Assembly (NCBI GenBank): GCA_002479715.1
Contig: DLOT01000025.1
Span: 975 to 32,511, forward strand
Source of the DNA: Ruminococcus sp. UBA7477
GTDB taxonomy: Bacteria; Bacillota; Clostridia; Oscillospirales; Ruminococcaceae
Length of the DNA stretch: 31,537 bases
Direction: 5' to 3'
Both the position numbers and the translations under genes were made by a program. The stretch's first letter is position 1, and every line of letters starts with the position of its first letter. Below the pieces are notes generated by a model. The model was given only the letters and a program-made list of their open reading frames with translations, ran no database searches and was not told the origin of the DNA. Shown piece by piece: positions 6,913 through 14,874 of the stretch.

Positions 6913-9198
6913 ATGAATATTGACAAAATCCTGTCGGAAATGACTCTTGAAGAAAAGGCTTCGCTCTGTTCAGGAAGCGATTTTTGGCGCACTCAGCCGC
7001 TTGAGCGCTTTGACATCGAGCCTATTATGCTCTCCGACGGCCCACACGGTCTGAGGAAAACCAACCGGGATCATGTTCCGACGGGAATGAACGACGCAAC
7101 AGCAAAGGCAGTCTGCTTTCCGGCAGCCTGCGCTACCGCTTCCTCATTTGATAAAACTCTGCTTGAAAAAATGGGCAAGGCAATCGGCGATGAATGCCAG
7201 GCCGAGGACGTTGCCGTTTTGCTCGGTCCGGGAATAAATATCAAGCGCAGCCCGCTGTGCGGAAGAAACTTTGAATATTTTTCAGAAGATCCTTATCTCG
7301 CCTCGCATCAGGCTGCTGCTCTCATTAAGGGCGTGCAGAGTAAGGGTGTCGGCACATCGGTCAAGCACTTTGCCTGCAATAATCAGGAAACAAGGCGTAT
7401 GTCTGTTTCGGCAAACGTCGATGAACGCACGCTTAACGAAATATATCTTTCCGCATTTGAACATGTTGTAAAAGACGCCAAGCCGTGGACCGTTATGGCA
7501 TCATACAACAGACTGAACGGCGAATACACATCACAATGCAAATTGCTGCTTACTGATAAGCTCCGCAATGAATGGGGATTCAAGGGTCTTGTTATGAGCG
7601 ACTGGGGCGCAGTTGACGAGCGCGTCAAGGGCGTTGAGGCGGGCTTGGATCTTCAAATGCCCTCCTGCCACGGAAAGAGCGATGCCGAGATAGTTGACGC
7701 TGTGCGTTCGGGACTGCTTGACGAAAAGCTTGTTGACAAATGCGCCAAAAATGTTCTGACTCTTTACGACAAATACAAGACAAATCGCAAGGGCGGCGTT
7801 TTTGAAGCTGAGGCTCACCATGAGCTTGCGAGAGAGATCGCCTCGCAGTGCGCTGTTCTTCTCAAGAACGAGGGCGGTATACTTCCGCTGGACAAATCAA
7901 AAAAGATCTGCTTTATCGGCGCATTCGCAAAAAAACCGCGCTTTCAGGGCGGCGGTTCGTCGCACATTGATTGCACCAAGGTAACCTCAGCGCTCGACGC
8001 AGTCGGCGAATTTTATGACGATATGCCTTTCGCATTTGGGTTTGAAGCCGAAAGCTCTCTGCCGGACGACAAGCTGATAGCCGAAGCCGCAGACCTTGCC
8101 GCAAAAAACGATGTAGCGGTCATCTTTGCGGGGCTTCCCGATTCATTTGAATACGAGGGCGGAGACAGGCGTCACATGAAGATGCCGGAGAGCCAACTCA
8201 AACTTATCGACGAGGTCTCCAAGGCAAATAAGAACACGGTTGTCGTGCTTCACAACGGCTCGCCGATGGAGATGCCGTGGGTCGGTAAGGTCAAGGGCAT
8301 TCTTGAAATGTATCTTGCCGGTCAGAATTGCGGCGGTGCGGTCTGTGACCTCCTGTTCGGAAAGGTCAACCCGAGCGGCAAGCTGGCTGAGACCTTCCCG
8401 CTTCGCCACGAGGACACACCGGCGTTCATTTCCGAGTTCGGAGAGGGCGACAACGTCAACTACACCGAAGGAATTTATGTCGGCTATCGCTGGTATGATA
8501 AACGTAAGATGGATGTTCTGTTCCCGTTCGGCTTCGGTCTTAGCTACACGACCTTTGAGTATTCCGATATCAGGGTCTCTGCTGATGAGATTAATGCCGA
8601 TGACACACTGACTGTCTGTGTGACAGTTAAAAACACCGGTAAGGTATTCGGCAAGGAGGCTGTTCAGCTTTATATTGCCGATAACCACAGCAGTGTTCAC
8701 AGACCCGTCCGTGAGCTGAAAGGCTACGAAAAGGTCGCTCTGGATGCCGGTGAAAGCAAAAAGGTCTACTTCAAGCTGGACAGGCGTTCCTTCTCCTACT
8801 ATAACGACAAGGTTCACAAGTGGGTTCTTGAAGACGGTAGATTTGATATCGAGATAGGCTCTTCATCAAGAGATATCCGTCAGTCCGCATTCGTCTACAT
8901 CAACGGAGGCGACAAGCTTCCGCTTAAATTCACGATCAACAGCCTTCTGGGCGACTTCATGTCATATCCCCCTGCCAAGGAGCTCCTTATGAACTTCGTT
9001 CACAGCGAAGCTCTTGCCGAGGGTGTAACAGCAGGTGTTTGCGGCATCGACGATCTTCCGCCTGAGGAGTGCCAGATGTTTTGCGATATGAGCGTCAGAA
9101 CAACGATGGACTTTCTGGAAGGAAAGCGTATCACCAGAGAAAAGCTGCTGGCTGTTATTGAACGTATAAACGAGATCGCCGCACAGGAAATCAAGTAA
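6913..9198 (+). CDS. Glycoside hydrolase family 3 beta-glycosidase
   Basis: A 761-residue cytoplasmic GH3 enzyme, most likely a beta-glucosidase acting on imported cellodextrins or other beta-glucosides; exact specificity is unknown. The N-terminal TIM-barrel-like domain contains KHFACNNQE near 151-159 and GLVMSDWGAV, with the nucleophile Asp at about residue 230. The alpha/beta sandwich domain carries EYEGGDR at 413-419, whose Glu is the likely acid/base. A fibronectin-III-like domain follows at about 560-655, with the typical NTGKVFGKEAVQLY. About 95 further residues after it form a helical C-terminal extension beyond the common architecture. There is no signal peptide. Spacing from AAAGGAGG to the ATG is good. 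spoVM follows 57 bases downstream with no intervening terminator, so read-through is likely. Confidence 0.94.
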   Translation: MNIDKILSEMTLEEKASLCSGSDFWRTQPLERFDIEPIMLSDGPHGLRKTNRDHVPTGMNDATAKAVCFPAACATASSFDKTLLEKMGKAIGDECQAEDVAVLLGPGINIKRSPLCGRNFEYFSEDPYLASHQAAALIKGVQSKGVGTSVKHFACNNQETRRMSVSANVDERTLNEIYLSAFEHVVKDAKPWTVMASYNRLNGEYTSQCKLLLTDKLRNEWGFKGLVMSDWGAVDERVKGVEAGLDLQMPSCHGKSDAEIVDAVRSGLLDEKLVDKCAKNVLTLYDKYKTNRKGGVFEAEAHHELAREIASQCAVLLKNEGGILPLDKSKKICFIGAFAKKPRFQGGGSSHIDCTKVTSALDAVGEFYDDMPFAFGFEAESSLPDDKLIAEAADLAAKNDVAVIFAGLPDSFEYEGGDRRHMKMPESQLKLIDEVSKANKNTVVVLHNGSPMEMPWVGKVKGILEMYLAGQNCGGAVCDLLFGKVNPSGKLAETFPLRHEDTPAFISEFGEGDNVNYTEGIYVGYRWYDKRKMDVLFPFGFGLSYTTFEYSDIRVSADEINADDTLTVCVTVKNTGKVFGKEAVQLYIADNHSSVHRPVRELKGYEKVALDAGESKKVYFKLDRRSFSYYNDKVHKWVLEDGRFDIEIGSSSRDIRQSAFVYINGGDKLPLKFTINSLLGDFMSYPPAKELLMNFVHSEALAEGVTAGVCGIDDLPPEECQMFCDMSVRTTMDFLEGKRITREKLLAVIERINEIAAQEIK

Positions 9199-9208
9199 CA
9201 AAAAATAA

Positions 9209-9284
9209 CTCGGCGGAATATTATGAACTACAAATCTTTTTGGAGGTAATCCTATATGAAAATTGTAGTTATCAAACCGCCGAG
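9209..9284 (+). promoter_or_regulatory. Two-part hairpin presenting spoVM start site
   Basis: Two perfect nested 8-bp inverted repeats. The outer pair is CTCGGCGG (9209-9216) with CCGCCGAG (9277-9284). The inner pair is AACTACAA (9226-9233) with TTGTAGTT (9263-9270). They are separated by an internal loop of 9 and 6 bases. The 29-base apical loop holds the TGGAGG ribosome binding site and the ATG at 9256. Both 3' arms lie inside the spoVM coding sequence. No T-tract follows, so this is not a terminator. A role in translation control or mRNA stability is inference. Confidence 0.55.
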
Positions 9285-9342
9285 ACTTATTGCCGGAGCA
9301 CTCAGGATCATGTTCGGAATAAAAAAGTGTAACAACGCATAA
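9256..9342 (+). CDS. spoVM: Stage V sporulation protein M
   Basis: A 28-residue peptide, MKIVVIKPPRLIAGALRIMF followed by GIKKCNNA. It closely matches the known SpoVM pattern from Bacillus (MKFYTIKLPKFLGGIVRAML...): MK at the start, a lysine at 7, a proline at 9, then a Gly-containing amphipathic helix with Arg near 17. SpoVM recognises the convex outer forespore membrane and anchors the SpoIVA coat basement layer. The ribosome site TGGAGG lies nine bases before the ATG. Genomic context supports the call: in Bacillus spoVM lies just past prkC and rsgA, and here it is convergent with rsgA. In Bacillus the gene is under sigma-E; I could not find a convincing sigma-E promoter here. Confidence 0.88.
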   Translation: MKIVVIKPPRLIAGALRIMFGIKKCNNA

Positions 9343-9358
9343 ATCTACATAACAAAAG

Positions 9359-9394
9359 CCGGCCGAGAGTCAAATGACCCTCGGTCGGTTTTTT
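9359..9394. terminator. Bidirectional intrinsic terminator
   Basis: A 13-bp stem with one mismatch (CCGGCCGAGAGTC with GACCCTCGGTCGG), an AAAT loop and a run of six T on the plus strand ends the GH3-spoVM unit. On the minus strand the same stem ends in GGCTTTTG, so it can also stop the leftward rsgA transcript coming from 9505. An additional 8-bp inverted repeat (TGATCGTC 9394-9401 with GACGATCA 9428-9435) lies beside it. Confidence 0.85.
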
Positions 9395-9504
9395 GATCGT
9401 CAATTTTATCACTGTCAAAACGCCGACGACGATCACAAATTAATCGCCTGTTCTGATCAAATCTTTCCGGATCGCGGTTCATCTTTCAGACAGCAAAACG
9501 AAAA

Positions 9505-10419
9505 TTATTTTTTTCTGCTTCTATACTGCCACTCAGGAATGGATTTTGCCTCGTTATACATTTCAACATAGCTTTGGTGACGCGTTGGCTGTATCTTCCC
9601 TTCTTTAAGCGCCTCGATGACCGAACATCCCACCTCTTTCGTGTGACTGCAATTAACAAACCTGCATTTTCCGAGAAAAGGCCCGAACTCCTTGAAGCAG
9701 CCGGCAAGCTCATCTTTAAGAATAACTCCGTACTGCATGGTATCAAAGCTCGAAAAGCCGGGAGTATCGGCAATAAATCCGCCCTCTTGCAGCTTGTAAA
9801 GCGAAACGTGTCTTGTTGTATGCTTTCCCCTGCCGAGCTTTCGGCTGATCTGCGCGGTTTTTTCCTCAAGCTCAGGAAACATATTGTTGAGCAGCGTAGT
9901 CTTTCCTACCCCTGTGTTGCCCGTGAAAGCGGTCAGACCGTTCGCAAACCGTCTGCGCAGCGAAACAGCACCGCTCTTATCGGCACTGTTGACAGCGTAG
10001 ACCTCTATCCCGCTTTTTTGATATATCTCGCACAGACTGTCTGCGGGCTGCTTGTCGGTTTTCGTAAACACGATAACAGGCGTTATGCCTTTAAATGAGG
10101 CAACGGCGATAAATTTGTCCAACAGCAGCAAATTCGGCGGCGGCTCACAGGTCGATGAAACAAATGCGAGGTTATCCAGATTCGCCAGCGGCGGACGAAT
10201 GATCTCATTCTTTCTCGGCAGGATCTCGGTGATGATCCCCCTGCTGTCCGTCAGGGTTTCAATATTAACCCTATCTCCGCAGCAGGGTGACAACCCCTTT
10301 TTTCTGAAGCTTCCTCTCGCGGAACACTCGTATACAGCATCGGAGGCATCTACAAAGTAAATACCTCCGATCAGCTTTACGATTATACCCGTGAGGACAT
10401 TCCTGTTCTCACTGCTCAT
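9505..10419 (-). CDS. rsgA: Ribosome small-subunit-dependent GTPase A
   Basis: Circularly permuted GTPase (YjeQ/CpgA) of 304 residues that acts in late 30S maturation. An N-terminal OB fold (about 1-70) is followed by G4 FTKTD (118-122), G1 P-loop GNTGVGKTT (167-175) and G3 DTPGFSSFD (218-226), the permuted order typical of the family. A C-terminal zinc site is formed by Cys252, Cys257, His259 and Cys265. It starts three bases after the prkC stop, and in Bacillus CpgA is a PrkC substrate, so the linkage is functionally sensible. It is the last gene of the leftward cluster before the bidirectional terminator. Confidence 0.96.
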   Translation of the reverse strand: MSSENRNVLTGIIVKLIGGIYFVDASDAVYECSARGSFRKKGLSPCCGDRVNIETLTDSRGIITEILPRKNEIIRPPLANLDNLAFVSSTCEPPPNLLLLDKFIAVASFKGITPVIVFTKTDKQPADSLCEIYQKSGIEVYAVNSADKSGAVSLRRRFANGLTAFTGNTGVGKTTLLNNMFPELEEKTAQISRKLGRGKHTTRHVSLYKLQEGGFIADTPGFSSFDTMQYGVILKDELAGCFKEFGPFLGKCRFVNCSHTKEVGCSVIEALKEGKIQPTRHQSYVEMYNEAKSIPEWQYRSRKK

Positions 10420-10422
10420 TAT

Positions 10423-13011
10423 TTACTGAGCCTGAAGCTTGGATGCTTCAATAAACACATTTCTTCCCAAAGCGTCGTCATGTATGGCAAACCATCCGTT
10501 ATTTTTGCCTTTAAGACTGATGGTAAAGCTCTGCCCTGCCTTGAATGTTCCCTTTACGGCTGAGCCTGTGCTTTGCGTTTCATAATAGTTTCCGTCTGCA
10601 ACAGCAACATATGTAGCACTCGGCATCTCGTAAACAAGCGTTTCTCCATCGGAATTATTGCCGGATCCGTTATCCGGATTTGTCGATACATCAGGAGGAG
10701 TTGTTATCGGATCGCTTACCGGAGGGTCGGTCACCACGGGCGGCGTGGTGATCTCCGTAACTCCCTCAACAGTAATATTCAAATTAGATCCGACATTTTT
10801 AACTGTATAGTAGCCGTCCGTTCCCTTGATAACAGGTGAGCCGTTTACTCTGACAACCATAGCGTTAGAATTGTAATCACTGTCGACCTGGATCTGGAAC
10901 TTATAATCCGCTCCCTCTTCCACAGTTGATGCACCTGTGAAAGAAACACCTGCCGCATTGGTAAACGCTACGGTATAAGTCGCTTTTGTAGTCGTTTCAA
11001 CCAGCGACATAAATCCGGTGGTATCAACCGTCTTTTGCGTTGCGGTCTTTGCGCTGAAATCAACAGTAAATTCAACATACTTGACTGACTGTGAGGTCTT
11101 GGGATTTGTCGCCTCGACCATTATTGTCTGAACGCCAGTTCCGGAAATTCCCTTGATTGGTATAGTGCTGCCGGCGTAGTATTCCGCCTTCTCAACAGTC
11201 GAGCTTTTTATCTTTGTGCCCTCTTCGTTATAAACGTTGAACACAATGCTTCCCTGCGCTCCTGCCGGAATGGGTATGGTAAGGTCAACCGAGCCAACGC
11301 CCGCCTTGCCCGTCGAAACGCCGATTATGATAGCCTGATCCTTAGCCGTCAGGGTTCCATGATCTATGCTCTGGCTAACTACGATTCCTGCTTCATATTC
11401 GTCTGTATCAACGTCCTTGAATTCAAAGTTGGTAAACTTCTTGCTCTTGAGTATCTCCTCGGCCTTCTCTTTTGTTTCTCCGACTACCTTAGGCATTTCA
11501 ACACTCGTAGAAAGCGGGCCGTTGCTGACATATATAGTAATTGTCGAACCGGATTCCGCAGACTCGCCGCTCTTGGGGTCTGTATCAAAAATCACATTTG
11601 CATCGTAATCGTCATTGAACAGGTTTGTTTTCTTGACCTCAAATCCCCTCTGCTTCAGTTGGTTTTCTATAGCATCCGTATACTCAAGGCCTACAAGATC
11701 TTCTGGGACTGTTATCATTTTCGGACCCTTGCTGACCGTTACATTGACCGTTGCGCCCTTCTTGGTAGTCTTGCCTTCGGAGATACTCTGAGAGAAGATA
11801 ACGCCTTCTCCATACTCGGAGTTATACTCCTCCGTAACATTGAAATTGATAATATCCTTGTACTGAACCTCCGCCTGCTCATAAAGAGTATTAAGGAGAT
11901 TGGGCATCGGGAAAGTGCTTTCGGAGTTGTTATTGCTGTTATTAAACTGGCTTACAACAATAAAGATAACAATACAGGCGATTATAACGACCGCGACCGC
12001 CGATGCACACAAGATAGGAAAAACATAGCTTCTGCGCTCTTCGGTATCCTCATCATAGTTATCTTCATAATCGTCATCGTAATCATAATTCTTTGCCGCA
12101 GCGGCATTGACCGGCGTAAAGTATTTTGTTCCTTCCTCGTCGTCCTCATCCTGCTCTGCGGAAATATATCCGAACACCACAGACTGATCCATTTTGAAGG
12201 TGTCAATATCTTTTATCATTTCTGCGGCAGACTGATAACGCTTTGCCGGATCCTTTTCAACTGCGTGCATAACGATCTCCTCGAGCGCTTCCGGTATCGA
12301 GGGAACGTATGTACGCGGCAATACGGGTTCCTCCTGCATATGCATCAAAGCTATTGAAACAGCTGTCTCGCCGTCGAACATCTTTCTGCCCGTAAGCATT
12401 TCGTAAAGCATTACTCCGACCGAGTAGATATCGCTTCTCTCGTCCGTGAAATCGCCGCTCGCCTGCTCCGGTGAGATATAATGAACAGAGCCTATGGTCT
12501 TTTCGGACATAGTCTTGCCGTCAACTCTTGAAAATCTTGCGATTCCGAAATCCATGACCTTTATGGTCCCGTCGGAAAAGAGCATGATATTCTGCGGCTT
12601 GATATCTCTGTGAACAATACCTCTGTCATGAGCGTGCTGGAGCGCCCTGAGGATCTGAGTGATAAAATGAAGCGCATCCTTCCAACGGAGCGCACCCTGC
12701 TGCTCGATAAATTCCTTCAGAGTTATTCCGTCGATATACTCCATTACGATAAACTGGATCTCATCGGTGAAGCCTACATCGTAGATCTTAACGATATTCG
12801 GGTGTGAAAGCACGGCGATAGCTTTGCTCTCGTTGCGAAAACGCTTAACAAACTCTTCGTTGGCAGAAAACTCCGGCTTAAGGATCTTGACCGCAACCGT
12901 CCTGTTCTCCATTATGTCAACGGCCTTATAAACGTCCGCCATGCCTCCGATACCGATAAGCTCGGTTATTTCGTATCTTCCGTCAAGCTTTTTTCCAATG
13001 TTCAAATCCAT
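10423..13011 (-). CDS. prkC: PASTA-domain serine/threonine protein kinase
   Basis: Membrane kinase of 862 residues that responds to peptidoglycan fragments or lipid II in relatives. Residue numbers here count from a GTG three codons upstream. The Hanks kinase domain spans about 14-275, with GIGGMADVY, the ATP lysine in VAVKILK (45), IVHRDIKPQN (catalytic Asp139) and DFG (157-159). An Asp/Glu/Tyr-rich juxtamembrane segment (288-328) precedes one membrane helix (about 332-357). Three PASTA repeats follow at about 370-432, 435-501 and 506-571. The remaining 290 residues are an unusual extracellular extension: two beta-rich regions, a Thr/Pro linker and a C-terminal SH3-like segment. The ATG at 13011 is chosen because AGGAG lies eight bases ahead; the upstream GTG overlaps that site. 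Confidence 0.96.
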   Translation of the reverse strand: MDLNIGKKLDGRYEITELIGIGGMADVYKAVDIMENRTVAVKILKPEFSANEEFVKRFRNESKAIAVLSHPNIVKIYDVGFTDEIQFIVMEYIDGITLKEFIEQQGALRWKDALHFITQILRALQHAHDRGIVHRDIKPQNIMLFSDGTIKVMDFGIARFSRVDGKTMSEKTIGSVHYISPEQASGDFTDERSDIYSVGVMLYEMLTGRKMFDGETAVSIALMHMQEEPVLPRTYVPSIPEALEEIVMHAVEKDPAKRYQSAAEMIKDIDTFKMDQSVVFGYISAEQDEDDEEGTKYFTPVNAAAAKNYDYDDDYEDNYDEDTEERRSYVFPILCASAVAVVIIACIVIFIVVSQFNNSNNNSESTFPMPNLLNTLYEQAEVQYKDIINFNVTEEYNSEYGEGVIFSQSISEGKTTKKGATVNVTVSKGPKMITVPEDLVGLEYTDAIENQLKQRGFEVKKTNLFNDDYDANVIFDTDPKSGESAESGSTITIYVSNGPLSTSVEMPKVVGETKEKAEEILKSKKFTNFEFKDVDTDEYEAGIVVSQSIDHGTLTAKDQAIIIGVSTGKAGVGSVDLTIPIPAGAQGSIVFNVYNEEGTKIKSSTVEKAEYYAGSTIPIKGISGTGVQTIMVEATNPKTSQSVKYVEFTVDFSAKTATQKTVDTTGFMSLVETTTKATYTVAFTNAAGVSFTGASTVEEGADYKFQIQVDSDYNSNAMVVRVNGSPVIKGTDGYYTVKNVGSNLNITVEGVTEITTPPVVTDPPVSDPITTPPDVSTNPDNGSGNNSDGETLVYEMPSATYVAVADGNYYETQSTGSAVKGTFKAGQSFTISLKGKNNGWFAIHDDALGRNVFIEASKLQAQ

Positions 13012-13022
13012 ATATTTCACTC

Positions 13023-13778
13023 CTATTTTCTTTCATTGTTACATATCATAGCAAGCGTAATATTATCTTTGCCGCCCTGCGAATTAACATAATCGATAAG
13101 CTGCTTTATCAGCCTGTCGCCTTCCTCCTGCGATCGGGCCTTGCCGTGAAGTTCATCAAAAAGCATTTCGTCATTGCAGTAGTTTGATAGTCCGTCGCTG
13201 CAAAGAAGGATTTCATCGCCGACACCGATATCCACTTCAAAGGAGTCTACCTCGATGTTCTCCTCCACTCCGACAGCCTTTGTTATATAGTGCCGCATCT
13301 TATGAGTCTGAAGCTCCTGCTTATTTATCTTTCCTTGCTCGTAAAGCATTTCAACGTAGGTGTGATCTACCGTTACCTGCCTTACTCCTCCGTCCGAAAG
13401 ATGATAAGCCCTCGAATCTCCGACACTCGCGATATATGCGGTGCTGCCGCGGACTATGACCGCGACACACGTTGTTCCCATACCCATTTTCTCACTTTCG
13501 GTACGAGCCTTGTTATAGACGATCGTGTTTGCCGCCGAAACTGATGTCACCAGAAGATTTTTCATACTCATAGGAGAAAAATCTCTGCGGTAGCCACGCT
13601 CTATTCGTCCGTGAATCTCAGCGACAGCAATGCTGCTGGCAAGACTTCCGAAGCCCGCTCCGCCCATTCCGTCGCAGACAACGGCACAAACTGCGCCGTC
13701 ATCAAAAACGCTGCACATAAAGCTGTCCTGATTTTCGGTGCGCTTCATACCTATATCACTTGCTGCACAAACAAACAA
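13023..13778 (-). CDS. prpC: PP2C-family protein phosphatase
   Basis: Metal-dependent Ser/Thr phosphatase of 251 residues, the partner that reverses PrkC phosphorylation. PPM motifs are visible in order: ENQDSF near residue 15-20, VCDGMGGAGFG near 34-44, GDSRAYHL near 117-124, LLCSDGLSNY near 190 and GGKDNIT near 236, covering the Asp residues that bind the two Mn/Mg ions. The likely start is a TTG at 13778 with AAGGGGTG seven bases upstream. The next in-frame ATG, ten codons later, would remove the first beta strand that aligns with other PrpC proteins. It ends 11 bases before prkC, the standard kinase-phosphatase pairing. Confidence 0.94.
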   Translation of the reverse strand: MFVCAASDIGMKRTENQDSFMCSVFDDGAVCAVVCDGMGGAGFGSLASSIAVAEIHGRIERGYRRDFSPMSMKNLLVTSVSAANTIVYNKARTESEKMGMGTTCVAVIVRGSTAYIASVGDSRAYHLSDGGVRQVTVDHTYVEMLYEQGKINKQELQTHKMRHYITKAVGVEENIEVDSFEVDIGVGDEILLCSDGLSNYCNDEMLFDELHGKARSQEEGDRLIKQLIDYVNSQGGKDNITLAMICNNERK

Positions 13779-13814
13779 CCCTTGTCACCCCTTCGCGTCA
13801 TTGATAAACCGTCT

Positions 13815-14861
13815 TTATATTTCGTATTCGCGCCTCAACTGGCCGCAGGCAGCATTTATATCCGCACCCAGCGTCCGTCTTATTGTGGCGTTCATTCCGA
13901 GATCCGTCAAATATTTCTGAAATCTTCTCACCGAGTCCCTGGTGGAAGAATAGTCCCTCTCCGCGATCTTGTTGACCGGGATCAGATTAATATGGCACAT
14001 AAGCCCGCGCAAAAGCACGGACAGCTCCTCGGCGCACGCTCTTGTATCGTTAACGCCGCATATAACGGCGTATTCAAAGCTGATCCTTCTGCCCGTTTCG
14101 GCAAAATAGTCCTTACAAGCCGAAACAAGCTCATAAATATCGAACCTGTTATTTACAGGCATTATGCCGCTTCTCACATCGTTGTTTGAAGCGTGGAGCG
14201 AGACCGAAAGCGTCACCCCCAGCTTCAGCTTTGCAAGCTCGCGGATCTTAGGAACAAGCCCACAGGTCGAGAGCGATATATGGCGAAGGCTCATATTGGT
14301 TCCTTCCGGCGAAGAAACGATGTTAAAAAAGCCCAGCACATTGTCATAGTTATCAAGCGGCTCACCAATACCCATCAGCACTATACTGCCGATCTTCCTG
14401 CCGCTGTCGCGTTCAGCCTCATATAGCTGAAGCAGTATTTCCGACGGCATCAGATTTCGTTTAAAGCCCGCAATAGTCGAGGCGCAGAAACTGCATCCCA
14501 TCTTACAGCCGACCTGCGTAGAAACACAGAGACTGTTGCCGTGATTATACTCCATCACGACCGACTCGATATGATTACCGTCATAAAGCCTATAAAGATA
14601 TTTTAACGTATTATCGGTATGAGAAGCAAGCCTTTTGACAATAAATAGTGAATTTATACAAAATACACTCTGCAATTTATCTCTTAACTGTGCAGATAGA
14701 TTGCTCATTTTGTCAAATCCGCTTACCCTCTTTACATGAAGCCAGTCAAATATTTGCTTGGCCCGAAATCTCTTCTCTCCCAATGCCTCAAGCTCTTGTT
14801 CAAGCTCGGGCAGCGTCAGACTCAATATGTCTGTTTTTCCGTCAATTTCACACTTTGGCAT
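13815..14861 (-). CDS. rlmN: Dual-specificity rRNA/tRNA adenine-C2 methyltransferase
   Basis: Radical-SAM enzyme of 348 residues that methylates C2 of A2503 in 23S rRNA and A37 in some tRNAs. The radical-SAM cluster motif CKMGCSFC places cysteines at 119, 123 and 126. GEPLDNYDNV, the SLHA segment and a conserved C-terminal cysteine in NAACGQLRREY (the methyl-carrying residue) follow as in characterised RlmN. Length is normal. It follows rsmB after 13 bases and precedes prpC by 36 bases, matching the Bacillus order rsmB-rlmN-prpC-prkC. The ribosome site is weak (GGATGTG), so coupling to rsmB translation is likely. Confidence 0.96.
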   Translation of the reverse strand: MPKCEIDGKTDILSLTLPELEQELEALGEKRFRAKQIFDWLHVKRVSGFDKMSNLSAQLRDKLQSVFCINSLFIVKRLASHTDNTLKYLYRLYDGNHIESVVMEYNHGNSLCVSTQVGCKMGCSFCASTIAGFKRNLMPSEILLQLYEAERDSGRKIGSIVLMGIGEPLDNYDNVLGFFNIVSSPEGTNMSLRHISLSTCGLVPKIRELAKLKLGVTLSVSLHASNNDVRSGIMPVNNRFDIYELVSACKDYFAETGRRISFEYAVICGVNDTRACAEELSVLLRGLMCHINLIPVNKIAERDYSSTRDSVRRFQKYLTDLGMNATIRRTLGADINAACGQLRREYEI

Positions 14862-14874
14862 AGCTACACATCCG

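Noticed and set aside
8143..8817. 224-codon minus-strand frame
   Set aside because: Antisense to the GH3 C-terminal domains; no ribosome site.
11359..12357. 332-codon plus-strand frame
   Set aside because: Entirely antisense to prkC, whose kinase, transmembrane and PASTA motifs are unmistakable; the translation has no coherent domain and no start site.
13012..13020. GTG start for prkC three codons upstream
   Set aside because: It overlaps the AGGAG ribosome site that is correctly spaced for the ATG at 13011.
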